In this document: positions 33,535 through 42,502 of the stretch, piece after piece
Numbering within the stretch: position 1 is the stretch's first letter
Layout of the letters: the number at the start of each line of letters is the position of its first letter
DNA from: Nitrospirota bacterium
GTDB taxonomy: Bacteria > Nitrospirota > JACRHL01
NCBI GenBank assembly: GCA_029881725.1
Contig: JAOUMB010000007.1
Location: forward strand, 1 to 64,000
Direction of reading: 5' to 3'
Length of the DNA: 64,000 nt
The notes under the pieces: model-generated
The model's database searches: none
Seen by the model: only the letters and a program-made list of their open reading frames with translations
Told to the model about the DNA's origin: nothing
Position numbers and translations under genes: made by a program

Positions 33535-36500
33535 GTGATTTTTCCCGAAAATGTTTTCCGCGTCACCACCCTTCGCAAACGGTTCGGCGACGTCTATCTG
33601 GGGCGGGGCGTGCGCCTGTTCCAGGGGGGAAAGGTGCGTCTGGAGGAGGAGTCCGCCGGGCAGGTGACCCTGTTTGTGAATGACGGCGCTGGGTCCATGG
33701 TGCAGGTGACCCTTACCGATGGCGAGGTGCAGAGTACCTGCCCCTGTTCCCGCCGCAGCCGGTGCGAACACCGGGCGGCGGCCATGCTGTGGCTGGCCGA
33801 GCGGCAGCGCAGTGGCGGCGTGGCGGCGCTGCCGTGGCAGGTGGCCCTGCACCGGGGCATGGGCCGCATGGAGAGCGCGGCGGCCCTGCGCTCGTCGCGC
33901 CCGTGGCTGGTGTTCCGCCTGGAACTGGAGGATGACGGGGCGCCGCTGATTACCCCGGAACGGGCGGAAGTGACCACCCGTGGCCTGCGCCGCACGCCGT
34001 TTCCGCTGGTGGCCGGATGGACCTCCGACCCGCTCGATCCGCGCCCGGAATTTATCACCGCGGATGACATGCTGCTGTGCCGCCGCCTGCGCCAGTGGCC
34101 GCAGGAGAAGGGCACCCGCGCCCGGTCCTCCGCGCGCATGGCGCCGCCCACCGGCGAGCGGCACGGGCTGCTGCGCGAGATGGCCGCGCGCGGAATCCTG
34201 TATCTGGACGATGCGGAAACCCCGTTGACGGAAGGGCCGTCCCACCCGCTGGCGCCGGAGGTGACGCCGCTGGGCGACGGCGCCTACCGGTTGCACGTGG
34301 GACCGCATCCGGGGCAGGTGATTGCCGCCGAGCCGCCCCTGTATCTGGCCGGGGACCGCATCGGGCCGCTGCTGACGCCGTTTTCCGGTGTGCTGATGGC
34401 CGACCTGGCGCGCCGCCCGGTGGACATTCCCGCCGCCGACATGCCCGAGTTCGCCGCCCAGTGGCTGCCCCGGCTGACCGCCCGCGGGCCGGTGACCCTG
34501 CCGCCGGAACTGGTGCCGAAAGTGGTGGAGGGGGAAGCGCCGGTGGCGGTGCTGACCCTGTCGGACGGGGGCGGAGAACTGCTGCTGCGGCTGGAATTTG
34601 CCTATGGGGAGGCCCCCCCGGTGGGCGCCGGCGCCACCGGCGATCCGCTGGCGGTGGTGGACGGCCGCCCGGTCTCCTACCGGCGCGACCCGCAGGCGGA
34701 GACGGTGCTGGCCCTGCGTCTGGCCACTCCCGCCACCCTGGGCATGGCCGCACCGGTGCCGGTGGAGTTGGGGCTGTGGGCCCTGTCCGGCGACGATGCC
34801 TGTGATTTTCTGCTGCTGGAACTGCCCACCCTGTCGGCGGAGGGGTGGCGTGCTTTTGGAGAGGCCTCGCTGGCCGAGCACCGGGTGTACCGGGGCAGCG
34901 GCCGGGTGAACACCCGGGTGCGCTCCGGCATCGACTGGTTCGACCTGGAGGTGAGCACCGATTTCGACGGCACCGAGATGCCCGCCGCCACCCTGCTGGC
35001 CGCCGCCCAGGCCGGGCGCCGGTATGTGGCGTTGCCGGACGGCCGGGTGGCGCGGATTCCGGACTGGATCCGCAGCCACGCGCCGGAACTGGAGGAGGCG
35101 GGGCTGGATAAGGACGGCCCGGCCCGTCTTACCCGTTTCCAGATGCCCCTGCTGACCGGGTTGACCGGGGATTCCGACCTGACCGCCGACGATCGTTTTC
35201 ACCATGCGATGGAGCGGTTGCGGGGCCTGTCCGGCCCGCCGGAGGCGCCGGTTCCGGCGGGACTTCAGGCCACCATGCGCCCCTATCAGCGGGAGGGACT
35301 GAGCTGGCTGGAATTTTTGCGCTCCTGCGGTTTCCACGGCATCCTGGCCGACGACATGGGACTGGGCAAGACCCTCCAGGTCATCGCCCTGCTGCTGCTG
35401 GAGAAGGAACGCGGCCACGCCACCCTGCCGTCCCTGGTGGTGGTACCCACCAGCCTGATCTTCAACTGGGTGCACGAGCTGAAACGCTTTGCCCCGTCCC
35501 TCACCGTCGCCGTTTGGCACGGGCCGGACCGCTACCGCTCCGAGTCGGAGCTGCCCAAGGCCGATCTGGTGCTGACCAACTACGCCCTGGTGCGGCAGGA
35601 CATGGACCTGCTGGAGGGCATGGGGTTCCACTATCTGATACTGGACGAGGCCCAGTACGTGAAAAACCCGGATTCCCAGGTGAGCCGCGCGGTGCGCGCC
35701 CTGACCGCCCGTCACCGGCTGGCCCTCACCGGCACCCCGATGGAAAACCACCTGGGGGAGGTGTGGGCCCAGTTCGCCTACCTGATGCCCGGACTGCTGG
35801 GCAGTCACACCCACTTCCGGCGCCGCTTCGGCGGGCCCATCGAGCGGGGCGATGTGGAGGCCGCCGAGGCGCTGTTTGCGCGGGTGCGGCCGTTCATTCT
35901 GCGGCGCACCAAGGGGCAGGTGGCCCAGGACCTGCCCGAGCGGGTGGAGACCACCCTTTTCTGTCGCCTGGAGGGGGAGCAGATGGCCCTGTACGAACAG
36001 GTGCGCGACCGGCTGCGGGCGCAGGTGGCCGAGGCCATCGACAAACGTGGTCTGGCGGCCTCGCGGCTCACCATCCTGGACGCCCTGCTCAAGCTGCGCC
36101 AGGTGTGCTGCCACCCGGAACTGCTGCCCGCTTCCGTTTCCGGCGGCATCACCCAGTCGGCCAAGATGGACCTGTTCATGGAATTCGTCACCGAGGCCAT
36201 CGAGGAGGGGCACCGGGTGCTGGTGTTCAGCCAGTTCGTGACCATGCTCAAGATTCTGCGGCGGCGCCTGGACGCGGTGCAGGTGCCGTACGCCTATCTG
36301 GACGGGCGCACCCGCGACCGGGAGGCCCGGGTGCGGGCGTTTCAGGAGGACGCCTCCATCCCGCTGTTCCTGATCAGCCTCAAGGCGGGCGGCACCGGCC
36401 TCAACCTGACCGGGGCCGACTATGTGGTGCACTTTGACCCGTGGTGGAACCCGGCGGTGGAGGCCCAGGCCACCGACCGCACCCACCGCATCGGCCAGAC

Positions 36501-36675
36501 CCGCAAGGTGTTCTCCTACAAGCTGATCGCCGAGGGCACGGTGGAGGAGAAAATCCTCGCCCTGCAGGAAAAGAAGCGCGCCCTGGCCGGGGCCCTTTTG
36601 GGAGAGGGCAAGGACCTGGGCGGACAGCTTTCGGTGGATGACCTGGAGCAGATTCTGGGCGCCCTGGCATCGTGA
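33535..36675 (+). CDS. SWIM zinc-finger SNF2-family helicase
   Basis: This is a 1046-residue DNA-dependent ATPase, starting with GTG. Near residues 69-85 CPCSRRSRCEHRAAAM gives the SWIM CxCx(n)CxH zinc motif. A long, less conserved middle follows. The SNF2 motor starts near 580: RPYQREGLSWLEFLRSCG, DDMGLGKTLQ (Walker A, about 604), LDEAQYVKNP (DEAQ box, about 703), LTGTPMENHLGEVWAQF, then helicase C with LISLKAGGTGLNLTGADYV and ATDRTHRIGQTRKV. Bacterial members (HepA/RapA-like) may remodel RNA polymerase or protein-DNA complexes; the target is unknown. It stands alone. Confidence 0.93.
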   Translation: MIFPENVFRVTTLRKRFGDVYLGRGVRLFQGGKVRLEEESAGQVTLFVNDGAGSMVQVTLTDGEVQSTCPCSRRSRCEHRAAAMLWLAERQRSGGVAALPWQVALHRGMGRMESAAALRSSRPWLVFRLELEDDGAPLITPERAEVTTRGLRRTPFPLVAGWTSDPLDPRPEFITADDMLLCRRLRQWPQEKGTRARSSARMAPPTGERHGLLREMAARGILYLDDAETPLTEGPSHPLAPEVTPLGDGAYRLHVGPHPGQVIAAEPPLYLAGDRIGPLLTPFSGVLMADLARRPVDIPAADMPEFAAQWLPRLTARGPVTLPPELVPKVVEGEAPVAVLTLSDGGGELLLRLEFAYGEAPPVGAGATGDPLAVVDGRPVSYRRDPQAETVLALRLATPATLGMAAPVPVELGLWALSGDDACDFLLLELPTLSAEGWRAFGEASLAEHRVYRGSGRVNTRVRSGIDWFDLEVSTDFDGTEMPAATLLAAAQAGRRYVALPDGRVARIPDWIRSHAPELEEAGLDKDGPARLTRFQMPLLTGLTGDSDLTADDRFHHAMERLRGLSGPPEAPVPAGLQATMRPYQREGLSWLEFLRSCGFHGILADDMGLGKTLQVIALLLLEKERGHATLPSLVVVPTSLIFNWVHELKRFAPSLTVAVWHGPDRYRSESELPKADLVLTNYALVRQDMDLLEGMGFHYLILDEAQYVKNPDSQVSRAVRALTARHRLALTGTPMENHLGEVWAQFAYLMPGLLGSHTHFRRRFGGPIERGDVEAAEALFARVRPFILRRTKGQVAQDLPERVETTLFCRLEGEQMALYEQVRDRLRAQVAEAIDKRGLAASRLTILDALLKLRQVCCHPELLPASVSGGITQSAKMDLFMEFVTEAIEEGHRVLVFSQFVTMLKILRRRLDAVQVPYAYLDGRTRDREARVRAFQEDASIPLFLISLKAGGTGLNLTGADYVVHFDPWWNPAVEAQATDRTHRIGQTRKVFSYKLIAEGTVEEKILALQEKKRALAGALLGEGKDLGGQLSVDDLEQILGALAS

Positions 36676-36851
36676 TCCGTATTTTTGCCTAAACCGGGCA
36701 AACCGGTTAACGTAAGGTCTGGGGTTCGGGGTCCGTCGAGGGGGACGGTCCGGGTGGGGTCCGAGTGCGTTCAACTCAGGCACACAGGGGTGCTCATGGC
36801 CCTTCCACCCATGGAAGTCCAGCCGTGACGCGCGACCGCGAGGGGGAGGGA

Positions 36852-37844
36852 GTGACGTCCAGACACCGTGCGCGCGGCGGCGCCCGATTGCGTGTGGCCG
36901 CCTTTGCGCTTTTTTCCGGCCTGCTGTTCGGGCTTTCCGGCTGTCACGAGGAGGAGGTCGGTGCCCTGCGCGTGGGCACCAACGTGTGGCCCGGTTACGA
37001 ACCCCTCTATCTGGCCCGCGGACTCAACTATCTCGGCCATCGGGTGCGGCTGGTGGAATACGCTTCCGCCACCCAGGTCATGCGCGCCTTCCGCAACGGC
37101 GCCATCGATGCCGCGGCGCTCACCCTGGATGAATCGCTGCAACTGATCGATCACGGGCAGAACGTGGAGGTGGTGCTGGTGATGGACCAGGCCCCCGCCG
37201 CCGGGTCCATCGTGACCCATGGGAAACGGGCCAGCGTTGCCGCTCTGAAGGGGGGCCGCGTGGGGGTGGAGGGGACCGCCCACGAAGGGTATCTGCTGGC
37301 CCGTGCGCTGGATCAGGCGGGCTTGTCCGTGGACGACGTGCACATCGTACCGTTGACCGCCGAGGAGCATGAACGGGCCTTCATCGAGGGCCGCGTGGAC
37401 GCGGTGGTGACCGTGGAGCCGGAGCGCGGGCGCCTGCTGGAACTCGGTGCCGTGCCGGTATGGAACAGCGCGGAAATTCCGGACCCGATGCCCGGACTGA
37501 TGGTGGTGCGCAGCGAGGCCCTGCCCCGCTACCGGCACCACCTGAAAACGCTGCTGGACGGCTGGTTCCGCGCCGTGCGGTATCTGCACGAGTACCCCGA
37601 TGACGCGGCGGAGCGCATGCAGCGCCGGCTGCGGGTGCCGCTGGAAACCATGCCCGGCCTGCTGCAAACGGCGGTGTACCCGGACCGGAACGAAAACCTG
37701 CGCCTGCTGGACGACACGGATTCGCCGCTGCACCGTGCCGCCGGGACCGTGGCCGGACACATGACCGCCTACCGCCTGATGGTGCGCGAGGGCGCCACCG
37801 GAGTGCGCCTGAACGCCGCGCTGCTGAAGGACATGCGGCCATGA
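36852..37844 (+). CDS. Solute-binding lipoprotein of the NMT1/SsuA type
   Basis: The protein is 330 residues from GTG 36852, with GGGGGAGGGA just upstream; the track adds 29 codons. The signal peptide FALFSGLLFGLSGC gives a lipobox. The mature fold is a type II binding protein: LRVGTNVWPGYEPLYLARGL, FRNGAIDAAALTLDESLQ, GGRVGVEGTAHEGYLLARAL and FIEGRVDAVVTVEPERG. The family binds nitrate, sulphonates or thiamine precursors for ABC importers. No ABC permease or ATPase is nearby. Instead its stop overlaps the start of a sensor kinase (ATGA), suggesting a sensing role. Confidence 0.88.
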   Translation: MTSRHRARGGARLRVAAFALFSGLLFGLSGCHEEEVGALRVGTNVWPGYEPLYLARGLNYLGHRVRLVEYASATQVMRAFRNGAIDAAALTLDESLQLIDHGQNVEVVLVMDQAPAAGSIVTHGKRASVAALKGGRVGVEGTAHEGYLLARALDQAGLSVDDVHIVPLTAEEHERAFIEGRVDAVVTVEPERGRLLELGAVPVWNSAEIPDPMPGLMVVRSEALPRYRHHLKTLLDGWFRAVRYLHEYPDDAAERMQRRLRVPLETMPGLLQTAVYPDRNENLRLLDDTDSPLHRAAGTVAGHMTAYRLMVREGATGVRLNAALLKDMRP

Positions 37845-40420
37845 CGACACCCCGCAAACCGGACGGGCGGGCACGCCGCCTGCGGGATGCCTTCAAGCTG
37901 CCGCTGCGGGTGGCGGTGCCGCTGGTGCTGCTGGTGTTCGCGGGGATCACCGGATTGTACGGGCTGCGCCACTACACCGACATCGCCTATCACCAGGTGG
38001 AGGAAATGTCCCTGCGCGGCCTTCGGGTGGACATGGACCGCCTGCAGGAAACCCTGGAATTTCTGCTGCGCGAGGGCAACCTGGAGCAGGTGAGCCACGA
38101 AATGACCGCGCTGGCTTCCGATACGGAACTGCTGGAGGGCTACCTGCTGGACGACTGGGGAGAGGTGGTGGCGGGCACCCGCCTGGACCGCAACGGGGTT
38201 TCCCTGGCGGAGATGCTGGGCAGTGCCCGGGAGGCGGACCGGGAGTTGCGCGCCGGTGTGGTGGAGCGGGCGCTGGACAGCCTGTCCGGGATTGTCTACG
38301 TGACCCCGGACGGCAGCCGTGTCGGCGGCGCCTATCCGGTGTTCTGGACGGCGGCGGCGAGCGAGTTGCGGCCGTCCCGGGTGGGGGTGCTGTTCATCGA
38401 GAAGGATCTCTCCGCCATCAAGGCGGCGGAGCGTGGCCGGGTGGAGAACCAGGTGTTGCGCACCAGCGCGTTTCTGGTGTTGCTGGCCGGCGGCCTGTGG
38501 CTGTTCTTCGACTATGCGGTCACCCGCCGGGTGGCGCGGCTGGTAGGTGCCACCAGCCGGCTGGCGCGGGGGGATCTTTCCGCCCGCACCGGCGTCAGCG
38601 GGAGGGACGAGATCGGCCGGGTGGCCATCGCCTTCGACCGCATGGCGGAGCAGCTTCAGCAAAGCCGCGATCAGTTGGTGGAGAGCGAGGCCCGCGTGCT
38701 GCTGCTGCTCGATTCCGCCGCCGAGGCGATTTTCGGACTGGATGCGGACGGCTACTGCACGTTCTGCAATCCGGCCTGTCTGCAGGCCCTGGGCCTGGAA
38801 CACGCGGGCCAGATGCTGGGCCGCAAGGTGCACGACCTGATGCATCACAGCCACATGGACGGCACCCCCCACCCGGAGGACGATTGCCGGATCCAGCAGG
38901 CCCTGCGCACCGGCCAGCCGGTGCATGTGGACGACGAGGTATTCTGGCGCGCCGATGGCACCGGCTTTCCGGTGGAGTACTGGTCGCACCCCATCCGCCG
39001 CCGGGGGCGGGCGATGGGCTCGGTGGTCACCTTCCTGGACATCACCAACCGCAAGCGCGCCGACGACGCCCTGCGCAAGGCGAAGCAGGAACTGGAACAG
39101 CGGGTGGAGGAACGCACCGGCGAACTGACCGATACCAACCGCCGCCTGACCGCCGAAATCGTCGAGCGCGAGCGGGTGGAACTGGCGCTGATGCAGGCCA
39201 AGGAGGAGGCGGAAACCGCCAACCAGGCCAAGAGCGAATTCCTGTCGCGCATGAGCCACGAACTGCGCACCCCCATGAACGCCATTCTCGGGTTCGCCCA
39301 GATTCTCGAATCGGACCCGTCCGAGCCGTTGTCCGACAACCAGTCGGAGAGCGTGAGCGAAATCCTGCGCGCCGGATATCACCTGCTGGAGTTGATCAAC
39401 GAGGTGCTGGACCTGTCCCGCATCGAGGCCGGGCGCATGGACATGTCCTTCGTTTCCATGCCGGTGGGGGAGGCGGTGTCCGAGGCGCTGCATCTGGTGG
39501 AGCCGCTTGCGGACCAGTTCCGGGTTTCCCTGTACGACCGCACCGGTGCGCTGGGGGAGGAGAACATCTGGGTGGATCCCACGCGCATGCGTCAGGTGCT
39601 GCTCAACCTGCTGTCCAATGCGGTCAAGTACAACCTGCCGGAGGGGACGGTGTCGGTGTATTGCGAGCGGCGCCCGGAGGGCATGCTGCGCGTCACCGTG
39701 GAAGACACCGGCGAAGGTATTGCCGAAAGCCAGCAGCGGCGCCTGTTCCAGCCGTTCACCCGGCTCACCGACGACTATACCCGGGTGGGTGGCACCGGCA
39801 TCGGCCTGACCATCACCCGCCGCCTGACCGAATTGATGTACGGCCACATCGGCTTCGAGAGCAGTGCCGGGGTGGGCTCCCGCTTTTTTGTGGACCTGCT
39901 GCTGGCGGATGCGCACCCCATGCCGGAGGGGCCCCTGCAGCCGGAGGCCGTGGACGGGGCCGAACCCGAAACGGTGACCGCAACCGGGACCGGTTCCGTG
40001 CCGACGGGGTCCGCCCCCACCTACAACGGGCGGCGTACCGTGCTGTATATCGAGGACAACCAGGCCAACATGGAACTGGTTCGGCGCATCCTGGAGCGGC
40101 GCGACGACCTGGAACTGGTGGCGGCGGACAGCGCCGGGGAAGGGCTGCGGGCCGCGCAGGCCCGGCGCCCGGACGTGGTGCTGCTGGACATCGGCCTGCC
40201 GGACCTGGACGGCTTCGAGGTATTGCGCAGGTTGCGCGCGGCCCAATCCACCCAGGACGTGCCGGTGCTGGCCTTCAGCGGCGACACCCTGCCGGAGGAC
40301 GTGGCGCGCGGCATGGAAGCCGGCTTTTTCCGCTACCTGCCCAAGCCCACCAGCATCGACGTGCTGCTGGAGGCCATCGACGAGGCCCTGGCGGTGAACG
40401 GCCCGCTCACCAGGGGCTGA
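37841..40420 (+). CDS. Hybrid sensor histidine kinase
   Basis: The protein is 859 residues. TM1 lies at about 24-45, a ~160-residue periplasmic sensor follows, then TM2 at about 207-226, HAMP at about 227-280, and PAS at about 285-405 (EAIFGLDADGYCTFCNPACL). A coiled coil leads to HisKA with SRMSHELRTPMN, the phospho-His being near 473. HATPase has NLLSNAVKYN (N box), DTGEGI and GTGIGL. A C-terminal receiver begins near 730 (YIEDNQANME), with phospho-Asp in LLDIGLPDLDG. No output domain follows, so it must signal to another protein. It is coupled to the binding lipoprotein upstream. Its 3' end overlaps the convergent monooxygenase gene by 14 bp. Confidence 0.94.
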   Translation: MTTPRKPDGRARRLRDAFKLPLRVAVPLVLLVFAGITGLYGLRHYTDIAYHQVEEMSLRGLRVDMDRLQETLEFLLREGNLEQVSHEMTALASDTELLEGYLLDDWGEVVAGTRLDRNGVSLAEMLGSAREADRELRAGVVERALDSLSGIVYVTPDGSRVGGAYPVFWTAAASELRPSRVGVLFIEKDLSAIKAAERGRVENQVLRTSAFLVLLAGGLWLFFDYAVTRRVARLVGATSRLARGDLSARTGVSGRDEIGRVAIAFDRMAEQLQQSRDQLVESEARVLLLLDSAAEAIFGLDADGYCTFCNPACLQALGLEHAGQMLGRKVHDLMHHSHMDGTPHPEDDCRIQQALRTGQPVHVDDEVFWRADGTGFPVEYWSHPIRRRGRAMGSVVTFLDITNRKRADDALRKAKQELEQRVEERTGELTDTNRRLTAEIVERERVELALMQAKEEAETANQAKSEFLSRMSHELRTPMNAILGFAQILESDPSEPLSDNQSESVSEILRAGYHLLELINEVLDLSRIEAGRMDMSFVSMPVGEAVSEALHLVEPLADQFRVSLYDRTGALGEENIWVDPTRMRQVLLNLLSNAVKYNLPEGTVSVYCERRPEGMLRVTVEDTGEGIAESQQRRLFQPFTRLTDDYTRVGGTGIGLTITRRLTELMYGHIGFESSAGVGSRFFVDLLLADAHPMPEGPLQPEAVDGAEPETVTATGTGSVPTGSAPTYNGRRTVLYIEDNQANMELVRRILERRDDLELVAADSAGEGLRAAQARRPDVVLLDIGLPDLDGFEVLRRLRAAQSTQDVPVLAFSGDTLPEDVARGMEAGFFRYLPKPTSIDVLLEAIDEALAVNGPLTRG

Positions 40421-41663
40421 TCAGCCGCGCCCGCTGCACGGGGCTCAGGGGCAGCGGACCCATGCCGGCGATGTCGGCGGTGACTTGGCGGCGCAGTGCG
40501 GGATTTCGGGCCAGCCCCTTGAAGCTGCGGTCGCGCAGCCACACCAGCAGCGGGTTTTTGGCATTCCAGAACAACACCAGTTCATCCCCCAGCGCGCGCA
40601 GGGCCTCCGCCTGCGGACGGCGTTGCCGTTCCCAGCGGTGCAGCCGCGCCGGGCTCGGGGCGTTCCCGGCCAACAGGTCGGGGGTGATCGCTTCCGCCAG
40701 CGCCTCCGCGTCCACCAGCGCCAGGTTGCGCCCCTGGGCCACGTGGGGGTTCACCGAATGGGCGGCGTCTCCCAGCAGGGCCGCGCCGGGTGCATACCAG
40801 CGGCCGGTGGAGACGCGGATGCACGGAAAAAACTCCAGTTCCCTCCAGCCGCCCACCGCAAGGGCCGCCTCCCCCAGGGGGGGATGGATGGCGCGCATGC
40901 GCTCCGCCAGCCAGCGGGTGTCCCCGGCGGCACGGCGCGCGGTGTATTGCGCCGGACTCAGCAGATAAAAGAAGTAGAGGGCGTCCTTCGACACCGGAAA
41001 CAGCCCCAGGATTTCCCCCCGGCCCAGGTAGTAGCAGCCGTCCCGGTTGAATCCGGCCGGGCGCGGCAGCAGGCCGGTCAGGTACCCCTCCGGATAGGTG
41101 ACCGTGCGGCCGCCCACGGGCAGTTCCCGGCGCACCCGCGAAAAGGCCCCGTCGGCCCCGGCCACGAAGCGGGCGGCCAGCGTGTGTTCCGCGCCGTCCA
41201 CGAGCACCCGCACCCCGGTCACCCGTTCCCCGTTCCGGCACAGGCCGGAGACCCGCGCTCCGGCGTGTAGCGACACGGTGGGCAGTGCGGTGGCCGCCTC
41301 GCGCAGCACCGTGTCCAGTTCCCCGGGCAGCAGCACCAGGGTGGTGGGGTGGGGGTGGTCCAGTTCGGAATAGTCGAAGGTGGCCAGCGGTCCGTGCCCG
41401 ATGCGCAAAAAGTGGTAGCGCACGGTTTCGGCGCAGGGGCGGGCGGCCAGGGTGTCCAGCAGCCCCATGCGGGCCAGCACCGCCAGCCCGTTGGGTTGCA
41501 GAATCTCGCCACGGGGCGCGGGGGCTGGCTCCGGCTGGCGCTCCAGCACGGTCACCGGAATGCCCCGGCGGCCCAGCAGCACCGCCACGGCCAGCCCGGC
41601 GGTGCCGCCGCCCACCACGGCCACGCCGGTGGTGTCAGGCAGGGGGCGGCTGGGGCTCATCAC
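40407..41663 (-). CDS. FAD-dependent class A monooxygenase (UbiH/PHBH-like)
   Basis: The protein is 418 residues. The FAD Rossmann motif is VAVVGGGTAGLAVAVLLGRRG, the second flavin motif AGADGAFSRVR, and GDAAHSVNPHVAQGRNLALVDA contains the GD..HP-like loop. This is the fold of ubiquinone-ring hydroxylases (UbiH/F/I/L) and aromatic hydroxylases. Its operon with ubiA and ubiD supports a quinone role, but the sequence alone does not fix which position it hydroxylates. It is the last gene, 20 bp after the third FGE-fold gene. Confidence 0.87.
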   Translation of the reverse strand: MMSPSRPLPDTTGVAVVGGGTAGLAVAVLLGRRGIPVTVLERQPEPAPAPRGEILQPNGLAVLARMGLLDTLAARPCAETVRYHFLRIGHGPLATFDYSELDHPHPTTLVLLPGELDTVLREAATALPTVSLHAGARVSGLCRNGERVTGVRVLVDGAEHTLAARFVAGADGAFSRVRRELPVGGRTVTYPEGYLTGLLPRPAGFNRDGCYYLGRGEILGLFPVSKDALYFFYLLSPAQYTARRAAGDTRWLAERMRAIHPPLGEAALAVGGWRELEFFPCIRVSTGRWYAPGAALLGDAAHSVNPHVAQGRNLALVDAEALAEAITPDLLAGNAPSPARLHRWERQRRPQAEALRALGDELVLFWNAKNPLLVWLRDRSFKGLARNPALRRQVTADIAGMGPLPLSPVQRARLISPW

Positions 41664-41683
41664 GGGGGGGGCGGCGGGCCGCG

Positions 41684-42502
41684 TTACCCGCTTTTCACGC
41701 AGCGGAAGCCCACGTCGTTGAGCCGCCCCTGGGGGGCCAGGAACAGGCGGAACGAGGCGCGGGAGTTGTTGGCCACCACATCCAGAAAGGCGGCCCGGTC
41801 GGGAAAGTGGCCGGGATTGGCCCAGGAGTTGCCGCGCAGCACCCGGTATTTTTCGCCGAATTTCTCATCTTTGAAGGGATTGCCCGGATACGGCTTGTAC
41901 CAGTCGGCGGTCCACTCCCACACGTTTCCGGCCAGGTCCTGAATGCCGTAGGGGCTGTCGCCACGCGGAAAACTGCCCACCGGCACGGTACCGTTGCGGG
42001 CCACGTTGGCGGCGTCCGGGTCGAAGTCGTTGCCCCAGGGATAGATGAGCCCGGAGGAGCCGCGGGCGGCCTTTTCCCATTCGGTTTCGGTGGGCAGCCG
42101 CTTTTTGCCGTCCCAGACGCAGAAATCCCGCGCCTCGAACCAGGTCACGTGGGTCACCGGGTGGGTCGCCAGATCGGCGGAGGGGGCGTTGCCCTTCCAG
42201 TGGGGTGGCGCCCGGTGGCCGGTGGCGGCCACGAATTCCGCGAAGCGTGCGTTGGTCACCTCGGTGCGGTCCATGTAGAAGCGCGGCAGCATCACCGAGC
42301 GCTCCGGCCGCTCCGCGTCGAACCAGGTGATCATCAGCCCCAGTTCCTCGGCGCGGCCTTCCGTGTCCACCACGTCGGTGCCCATCACGAACGGGCCGCC
42401 GGGTACCTCCACCATGCCGGCGGGCGGCTTTTTGCAGCCGGTGGCGGTCAGCAGGCACAGCACCAGGGTGAGGGGGAGCATGCCCTTAATGGCAGGGTTC
42501 AT
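41684..42502 (-). CDS. FGE/sulfatase-modifying-fold lipoprotein C
   Basis: The protein is 272 residues from MNPAIKGMLPLTLVLCLLTATGC, with lipobox TATGC; the track adds 115 codons overlapping the neighbour. The FGE-sulfatase fold is clear: [64 protein letters not shown] and VLRGNSWANPGHFPD, ending GFRCVKSG. The cysteine pair used by true formylglycine-generating enzymes is absent after RGNSW. A non-FGE periplasmic role is likely. Its start overlaps the upstream stop (ATGA). Confidence 0.85.
   Translation of the reverse strand: MNPAIKGMLPLTLVLCLLTATGCKKPPAGMVEVPGGPFVMGTDVVDTEGRAEELGLMITWFDAERPERSVMLPRFYMDRTEVTNARFAEFVAATGHRAPPHWKGNAPSADLATHPVTHVTWFEARDFCVWDGKKRLPTETEWEKAARGSSGLIYPWGNDFDPDAANVARNGTVPVGSFPRGDSPYGIQDLAGNVWEWTADWYKPYPGNPFKDEKFGEKYRVLRGNSWANPGHFPDRAAFLDVVANNSRASFRLFLAPQGRLNDVGFRCVKSG

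Noticed and set aside
33484-36783. 1099-residue minus-strand ORF opposite the SNF2 gene
   Set aside because: Shadow of a GC-rich true gene. The protein is His/Gly/Gln/Arg-rich without motifs.
37769-40246. 825-residue minus-strand ORF opposite the hybrid kinase
   Set aside because: Shadow; kinase motifs on the plus strand are complete.
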